This document shows positions 5,556-10,050 of a DNA stretch of 10,050 nucleotides, in pieces (positions within the stretch are counted from its first letter, which is position 1; each line of letters opens with the position of its first letter). This DNA is from DASRHY01 sp046765875 (GTDB lineage: Bacteria > Actinomycetota > Actinomycetes > Propionibacteriales > Kribbellaceae): contig JBKPSJ010000134.1 in NCBI GenBank assembly GCA_046765875.1, forward strand, positions 1-10,050, in the 5' to 3' direction. Position numbers and translations under genes: made by a program. The notes under the pieces were generated by a model, which saw nothing but the letters and a program-made list of their open reading frames with translations, searched no databases and was not told where the DNA came from.

Positions 5556-7166
5556 ATGCCCCCTTCAGCGACCGAACCGAAACCAGGCCGTCGCCTGCCC
5601 GTCGAATCGGCGTTCAACCGGGTCGAGGACGCCAAGCATCGCCTGCCGCGTCTGTTCGGCCGACGTGAACTTGTCGTCCTCGGCCTCGGCGTGATGATCG
5701 GCTCCGGCATCTTCAGCCTGAGTGGTCGTCAGGCCGCCGGCGTCGCCGGCCCGGCCGTGATCTTGTCCTTCGTCATCGCCGCCGTCGTGTGCCTGCTGGC
5801 CGCGCTGTGCTACGCCGAATTGTCGTCGACGATCCCGGTGTCCGGTAGCGCATACACGTTCAGCTACGTCGCCTTCGGCGAGATCTGGGCCTGGCTCGTG
5901 GGTCTGGCGCTGATGCTCGAACTGGTTACCGCCGCGGCGATCGTGGCGCGGGTCTGGTCGTCGTACTTCGTCGCGACACTTTCCGGGTTCGACCTGCAAC
6001 TGCCGGAGACGTTGGTGAAGTACAGCCAGGCGGACGGTTCGGTGAATCTGGTCGCCCCGGCGTTGCTGCTGGTGATGACGTTCCTGATCGTGACAGGCAC
6101 CAAGCTGTCGGCGCGGGTGCTGACTGTCGTCGTGTTCGCCAAGGTCGCGGTGATCGCCTTGGTTGTGGCGGTCGGCGCCGTCCACGTGAAGGCCGAGAAC
6201 TACACGCCATTCATCCCGGACGCCCAGCCGACCAAGACCGACTCCTCGACCGTGCTCGGCTGGTTGTTGGGGTTCAACACCGGCGCCTTCGGGATCATGG
6301 GCATCTTCACGGCCGCGAGCGCGATCGTGTTCGCGTACATCGGCTTCGACCTGATCGCGACGGCGGCTGAGGATGCCCGTACGCCGCGGAAGACGGTCCC
6401 CCAGGGCATGTTGCTCGGCCTCGGCGCGGTCACCGTTCTGTACATCGCGATGGCGGTCGTGCTCGTCGGCATGCGGCCCTACTCCGAGCTCGGCGGTGCG
6501 GCGCCGGTGTCGGAGGCGATGGCCGCGGTCGGCGCCAACTGGGCCGTGGATGTGGTCAACCTCGGCGCGCTACTGGCGCTGATGACTGTGATCCTGGTGG
6601 TCCTCATCGCGCAGAGCCGGGTCCTGTTCAACATGGGCCGCGACGGCCTGCTGCCGAAGGGGCTCGGCCGGGTCAGCCGGGTGTACTCCTCGCCCGCTCG
6701 CGCCGCGGCGGTCGCCGGGCTGGCGGCGGTCGCGCTGACGCTGTACCCGAAGGTGCTCGATTTCGAGGAACTGCTGGTGCTCGGTGCGCTCTTCGCGTTC
6801 GCGTTCTGCGCCATCGGCGTACTCACCCTGCGCCGGGCGCAGCCGAATCTCGAGCGCGGGTTCCGGGTGCCGCTGGTCCCGCTGGTCCCGCTGCTCTCGC
6901 TGGCGGCGACCGTGTGGCTCATGCTCAACCTCAAGACCGACACCTGGGTGCGGTTCCTGGTCTGGATGGCGGTTGGCCTGGCCGTCTACGGCCTGTTCGG
7001 TCGCTGGCACAGCCGGCTGGCGAACGAGGACCAGTGGGACTTCGACGACACCGACCCGGGCACCGGTGGCCTGCGCGCGATCGGATCCGACCAGCGCCCG
7101 CTCGTGCCCTCCGGCCGCCCTCCAGGCCCGCCCGAACGCCCCCGCGGTCGCCATATGCGCCGCTGA
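5556..7166 (+). CDS. APC-superfamily amino acid permease (cationic amino acid transporter-like)
   Basis: This is an inner-membrane secondary transporter for amino acids, most like the CAT/YfnA branch of the APC superfamily. The 536-residue protein carries the family's TM1 motif GLGVMIGSGIFSLSG (43-57), the LCYAELSSTIPVSGSAYTF region (84-102), VFAYIGFDLIATAAEDARTP (258-277) and QSRVLFNMGRDGLLP (352-366). About 12 hydrophobic segments fall between ~39 and ~483. A hydrophilic N-tail (1-38) and a ~53-residue acidic then Pro/Arg-rich C-tail (484-536) flank them. Substrate cannot be told from sequence alone. GGAGG (5541-5545) lies ten bases before the ATG. The gene sits between xerC and yraN, where permeases are not usual, so it may mark an insertion or rearrangement point. 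It runs with yraN-yifB-dprA but is 107 nt upstream of yraN and may be separately transcribed. Confidence 0.9.
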   Translation: MPPSATEPKPGRRLPVESAFNRVEDAKHRLPRLFGRRELVVLGLGVMIGSGIFSLSGRQAAGVAGPAVILSFVIAAVVCLLAALCYAELSSTIPVSGSAYTFSYVAFGEIWAWLVGLALMLELVTAAAIVARVWSSYFVATLSGFDLQLPETLVKYSQADGSVNLVAPALLLVMTFLIVTGTKLSARVLTVVVFAKVAVIALVVAVGAVHVKAENYTPFIPDAQPTKTDSSTVLGWLLGFNTGAFGIMGIFTAASAIVFAYIGFDLIATAAEDARTPRKTVPQGMLLGLGAVTVLYIAMAVVLVGMRPYSELGGAAPVSEAMAAVGANWAVDVVNLGALLALMTVILVVLIAQSRVLFNMGRDGLLPKGLGRVSRVYSSPARAAAVAGLAAVALTLYPKVLDFEELLVLGALFAFAFCAIGVLTLRRAQPNLERGFRVPLVPLVPLLSLAATVWLMLNLKTDTWVRFLVWMAVGLAVYGLFGRWHSRLANEDQWDFDDTDPGTGGLRAIGSDQRPLVPSGRPPGPPERPRGRHMRR

Positions 7167-7198
7167 TCCTCCGGTACGCCACACCGGCCGCGCGTGTG

Positions 7199-7207
7199 TT
7201 GTCCACA
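7199..7207 (+). other. Perfect actinobacterial-type DnaA box (ttgtccaca)
   Basis: The 9-mer TTGTCCACA is the DnaA box form preferred in GC-rich Streptomyces-like origins. It lies in the 107-bp gap between the permease and yraN, about 67 nt before the yraN start. It stands alone, so an origin is not suggested. A DnaA control or titration site, or chance, is possible. Confidence 0.45.
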
Positions 7208-7273
7208 GGCGACGAGATCGTGTCGGCCAACAGGCGGTTCGACGACACCTTTCTCGTCGGAGGTGGTCGACGG

Positions 7274-7630
7274 ATGCGGACCAAGGATGCGGTCGGGCAG
7301 TACGGCGAGGAGATCGCCGCGGAGTTCCTGAGGGACGCGGGCTTCGCGATCCTCGAGCGGAACTGGCGTTGTGAGTTCGGTGAGATCGACATCGTCGCGC
7401 GAGACGGCGGGGCGCTGGTCATCTGTGAGGTGAAGACCCGGCGGGGCCTGGACTTCGGCAGCCCGCTGGAAGCGGTGACGTACGACAAGCTGCGACGATT
7501 GCGCCGCCTTGCGGGTCAGTGGCTGCGGGAGCACGACCTGCGGCCGGCAGTGGTACGGATCGACGTGGTCGGGGTGATCCGGCCCCGAACCGGTCCGGTG
7601 CAGGTCGAACACGTGCGAGGTGTGGCGTGA
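7274..7630 (+). CDS. yraN: YraN/UPF0102 family protein (PD-(D/E)XK-like fold)
   Basis: This is a small, widespread protein of unsettled function with a Holliday-junction-resolvase/restriction-endonuclease-like fold. The 118-residue length is usual for the family. The N-terminal GQYGEEIAAEFL (8-19) supplies the conserved Glu. FGEIDIVARDGGALVICEVKTRR (35-57) holds the nuclease-type core with D39, E52 and K54, which would bind a metal. The ATG at 7274 follows GGAGGTG (7259-7265) with eight bases of spacing. The frame is open well upstream into the permease gene, but those codons are not YraN-like. The stop codon overlaps the yifB start by one base (TGATG), so translation is probably coupled. Neighbours yifB and dprA suggest a role in DNA processing (inference). 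Confidence 0.93.
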   Translation: MRTKDAVGQYGEEIAAEFLRDAGFAILERNWRCEFGEIDIVARDGGALVICEVKTRRGLDFGSPLEAVTYDKLRRLRRLAGQWLREHDLRPAVVRIDVVGVIRPRTGPVQVEHVRGVA

Positions 7631-9282
7631 TGGGCCTGGCGCAGTCCTGGTCGATCGCCCTTGTCGGCCTGGACGGCCACGCCGTCGAGGTCGAGGCGGA
7701 CATCGCCCAGGGACTGCCCAAGACGACCCTGATCGGCCTTCCGGACGCCGCCCTGTCCGAGGCACGCGACCGGGTCCGCGCGGCGATCACCAACAGCGGC
7801 CAGGAGTTCCCGAATCGCAAGTTGACCGTCGCCCTCTCCCCCGCGACCCTGCCGAAGGCCGGCTCGCACTATGACATCGCGATCGCCTGCGCGGTCCTTG
7901 CAGCGGAGGGTGCCGTACCGGCCGATCCGCTCCAGCACATCGCCCTGGTCGGCGAGCTCAGTCTTGACGGCCGGGTACGCGAGGTTCGCGGCGCGTTGGC
8001 GATGACCCTGGCCGCGGCGACGGCTGGCTTCGCCCACGTCGTCGTGCCCGAGCTCAACGCCGCCGAGGCGATGCTCGTGCCGGACGTCACCGTCCTCGGC
8101 GTACGCACGCTGCGCCAGGTGATCGCGATCCTGCGCGGCGACCCGATCCCGGACGAGCCGGAGCCACGCGCCGAGGCGCGCCTCATCCCCGAAGGACTCG
8201 GGTACGGCGCCCGCGACGTAGACCTGCGTGACGTCATCGGCCAGCAGGAGGGCCGGTTCGCGATCGAGGTGGCGGCGGCGGGCGGACACCACGTGTACCT
8301 GCACGGCCCGCCGGGATCAGGCAAGACCATGCTCGCCGAGCGACTGCCGGGACTCTTGCCGGACCTAGACACCAGCGACTCGCTCGAGGTATCGACGGTG
8401 CACTCGATGGCCGGCCTGCTCAGCGGCGAGGCGCAACTCGTCACCAGGCCGCCATACATCGCGCCGCACCACACGGCGTCGCTGGCCAGCCTGGCCGGCG
8501 GTGGCTCGGGCCTGCCGCGTCCCGGGGCGATCAGCTGTGCTCACCGAGGTGTGCTGTTCATCGACGAGGCCGCCGAGATGCACCCGATGACGCTGGACAC
8601 GCTCCGCCAGCCGTTGGAGTCCGGCTACATCGAGCTTCACCGCTCGCATGCGACGGCCAAATTTCCAGCGCGATTCCTGCTTGTCATGGCCGCGAACCCA
8701 TGTCCGTGCGGCATGGCGGACACCCCGCAGGCGCGTTGCGAGTGTCCGCGCGAGGTGATCCGGCGGTACCGCAACCGGATCAGCGCGCCGATCAAGGACC
8801 GCATCGACATCAGGCGCCAGATGTTGCCGATGACAACGATCGGTCTGAGCCAGGCGCTGCCGGGCACGGAGGACACGGCGACCGTCGCGGCTCGGGCCCA
8901 CGCTGCTCGGGACCGGCAGACGCGCCGCTTCACCGGCCGGGACTGGCAGCTCAACAGCGAGATCCCGGGCGGTGTCCTGCGTCGCGAGTTCAGCCTGGAG
9001 CAAGGCGGCTACGACGAGATCGAGGAGCACTACCGAGCCGGCCGCCTCACCGCCCGTGGCGTTGATCGTGTTCTCCGGTTGTGCTGGACCCTGGCCGACC
9101 TATGGGGCGATGACCGCCCTGGACTCCGCCATGTCGAGGTTGCCTGCCAGCTTCGCCTCGGCCACGCCCTCACGCCGCAACGTCCCCTTCGCTCGCGCCA
9201 CCCCGCGTCGGCTGCCCAGAACGCCGACCCGCCTGATGGACAGCGAGACGACGCATCGGGCGCTCTCCGGAAGGCGGGTTGA
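7630..9282 (+). CDS. yifB: YifB/ComM family AAA+ Mg-chelatase-like ATPase
   Basis: YifB/ComM is a hexameric AAA+ helicase. In naturally competent bacteria ComM promotes branch migration during integration of transformed DNA. The 550-residue protein has the N-terminal ChlI-like domain (MGLAQSWSIALVGLDG, 1-16, through ~185). Walker A GPPGSGKT is at 226-233 and Walker B GVLFIDEA at 307-314. The Cys cluster NPCPCG...CEC (C358, C360, C370, C372) is likely a zinc site. The C-terminal Mg-chelatase domain includes WQLNSEIPGGVLRREF and ARGVDRVLRLCWTLADL. The ATG overlaps the yraN stop by one base and follows GAGG (7617-7620). A GTG three bases earlier is a possible alternative. After residue 511 there is a 39-residue polar, low-complexity tail with weaker third-position GC, beyond the usual family end of roughly 500-510. 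The gene ends one base before dprA. Confidence 0.95.
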   Translation: MGLAQSWSIALVGLDGHAVEVEADIAQGLPKTTLIGLPDAALSEARDRVRAAITNSGQEFPNRKLTVALSPATLPKAGSHYDIAIACAVLAAEGAVPADPLQHIALVGELSLDGRVREVRGALAMTLAAATAGFAHVVVPELNAAEAMLVPDVTVLGVRTLRQVIAILRGDPIPDEPEPRAEARLIPEGLGYGARDVDLRDVIGQQEGRFAIEVAAAGGHHVYLHGPPGSGKTMLAERLPGLLPDLDTSDSLEVSTVHSMAGLLSGEAQLVTRPPYIAPHHTASLASLAGGGSGLPRPGAISCAHRGVLFIDEAAEMHPMTLDTLRQPLESGYIELHRSHATAKFPARFLLVMAANPCPCGMADTPQARCECPREVIRRYRNRISAPIKDRIDIRRQMLPMTTIGLSQALPGTEDTATVAARAHAARDRQTRRFTGRDWQLNSEIPGGVLRREFSLEQGGYDEIEEHYRAGRLTARGVDRVLRLCWTLADLWGDDRPGLRHVEVACQLRLGHALTPQRPLRSRHPASAAQNADPPDGQRDDASGALRKAG

Positions 9283-9283
9283 G

Positions 9284-10050
9284 ATGAGCGAGGACAGGGA
9301 GGTCGAACGGCTCGCCCGGGCCGGACTGTCGCTGGTGGTCGAGCCGGGCGACGCGAACACCGACGAGATTCTGGCCGGCGGCACCGCGGCGGAGGCATGG
9401 GACAGGTTGCGGGGAGGCGGGCCAGGTCACGAGCAGTACGCAGCAAGACTGGCAGTCGCGGCTCCGGCCAAGGATCTCGGCCAGATCCACATGGCGGGCG
9501 GACGCTTCGTCATTCCGGGTGACGACGACTGGCCCGATCAACTGGAAGTGCTGGCGGAATCCGGCGAGATCAGTCGACGCGGCGGCAGTCCGTTCGGCCT
9601 GTGGGTCCGCGGCGCCGCCAGTCTGCGTGAGCTGACGACCAGGTCGGTCGCGGTCGTCGGCGCCCGGGCCTGCTCGGCATACGGCGAACATGTCGCGGGC
9701 GAACTCGGCGCCGGCCTCGCCGACGAAGGCGTCACGGTCGTCTCGGGCGGTGCCTACGGCATCGACGCCGCCGCCCATCGCGGAGCACTCGCGGCACCGG
9801 GACCGACGATCGCCGTGCTCGCGTGTGGCGCTGACGTCGGATACCCAAAGGGCAACGCGGCGCTGTTCGACCGGATCGTCGCCGACGGCCTGGTCATCAG
9901 CGAGCTACCACCGGGCTGCTCCCCAACCAGGCTGCGCTTCCTCGCTCGCAACCGGCTGATCGCGGCGCTGACCGCAGGTACGGTCGTCGTCGAGGCTGCG
10001 GCACGCAGCGGAGCACTGAACACCGGCTCGTGGGCGGAGCGCTGCAGCCG
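9284..10050 (+). CDS. dprA: DNA processing protein DprA (3' end cut by window edge)
   Basis: DprA binds incoming single-stranded DNA and loads RecA during natural transformation. It is also conserved in bacteria not known to be competent. The first 255 residues are present and the frame is open to the window end. An N-terminal helical region (1-~70) precedes the Rossmann-like DprA domain. Its landmarks are SVAVVGARACSAYG (121-134), TVVSGGAYGIDAAAHRGAL (151-169), AVLACGADVGYPKG (177-190) and FLARNRLIAALT (219-230). The ARSGALNT strand-turn is at 240-247. GGAAGG (9269-9274) lies nine bases before the ATG. An in-frame ATG at 9236 would overlap yifB and add 16 residues without a good ribosome site. 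The gene is one base downstream of the yifB stop, so yraN-yifB-dprA behave as one translational unit. Confidence 0.95.
   Translation, partial: MSEDREVERLARAGLSLVVEPGDANTDEILAGGTAAEAWDRLRGGGPGHEQYAARLAVAAPAKDLGQIHMAGGRFVIPGDDDWPDQLEVLAESGEISRRGGSPFGLWVRGAASLRELTTRSVAVVGARACSAYGEHVAGELGAGLADEGVTVVSGGAYGIDAAAHRGALAAPGPTIAVLACGADVGYPKGNAALFDRIVADGLVISELPPGCSPTRLRFLARNRLIAALTAGTVVVEAAARSGALNTGSWAERCS

Noticed and set aside
7171..7187. Terminator hairpin after the permease (ccggt/accgg)
   Set aside because: Only a 5-bp stem with a 7-nt loop and no T run after it; too weak to call in GC-rich DNA.
7274..10050. yraN-yifB-dprA as a new defence system
   Set aside because: These are well-known, widely conserved families in their usual adjacency. 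Nothing here resembles a defence-island arrangement.

Overview
This is a very GC-rich chromosomal window from an actinobacterium. The evidence is strong G/C bias at third codon positions, GTG starts on several genes, Ala/Arg/Asp-rich proteins, and the conserved neighbourhood rpsB-tsf-pyrH-frr next to xerC and yraN-yifB-dprA. Protein flavour suggests Propionibacteriales (Kribbella/Nocardioides-like), but that genus-level guess is weak. Almost everything here is core genome. I found no RNA genes, CRISPR array, insertion sequence or prophage.

Left part (1-3059, minus strand): the translation/nucleotide cluster rpsB (S2), tsf (EF-Ts), pyrH (UMP kinase) and frr (ribosome recycling factor, cut by the window edge) is transcribed right to left with gaps of 34-57 nt. 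A structured, roughly 180-nt leader with four predicted hairpins lies before rpsB. Middle part (3060-5430): a divergent, secreted, C-terminally anchored M23/LytM-like protein that lacks both usual catalytic histidines converges on an Rrf2-family regulator. Upstream of the regulator on the same strand is a XerC/XerD-type tyrosine recombinase with all six catalytic residues. Right part (5556-10050, plus strand): an APC-family amino acid permease, then a tightly packed yraN (PD-(D/E)XK-like), yifB/comM (AAA+ Mg-chelatase-like) and dprA (ssDNA/RecA loader, cut by the window edge).

How the parts work together: rpsB/tsf/frr serve translation and pyrH pyrimidine supply. yifB and dprA are linked to processing of incoming or recombining single-stranded DNA, yraN is a putative nuclease-fold partner, and xerC is the likely chromosome-dimer resolution enzyme. 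In many actinobacteria yraN-yifB-dprA, xerC, the M23 gene and rpsB run in one direction. Here the yraN-yifB-dprA block and the M23 gene are reversed relative to xerC and rpsB, and a permease and an Rrf2 regulator sit at the joints, so the locus looks rearranged. The points most worth a second look are the rpsB leader, the degenerate M23 protein, the rearranged order, and two isolated DnaA-box-like sites in intergenic DNA. I did not find a convincing new multi-gene system.
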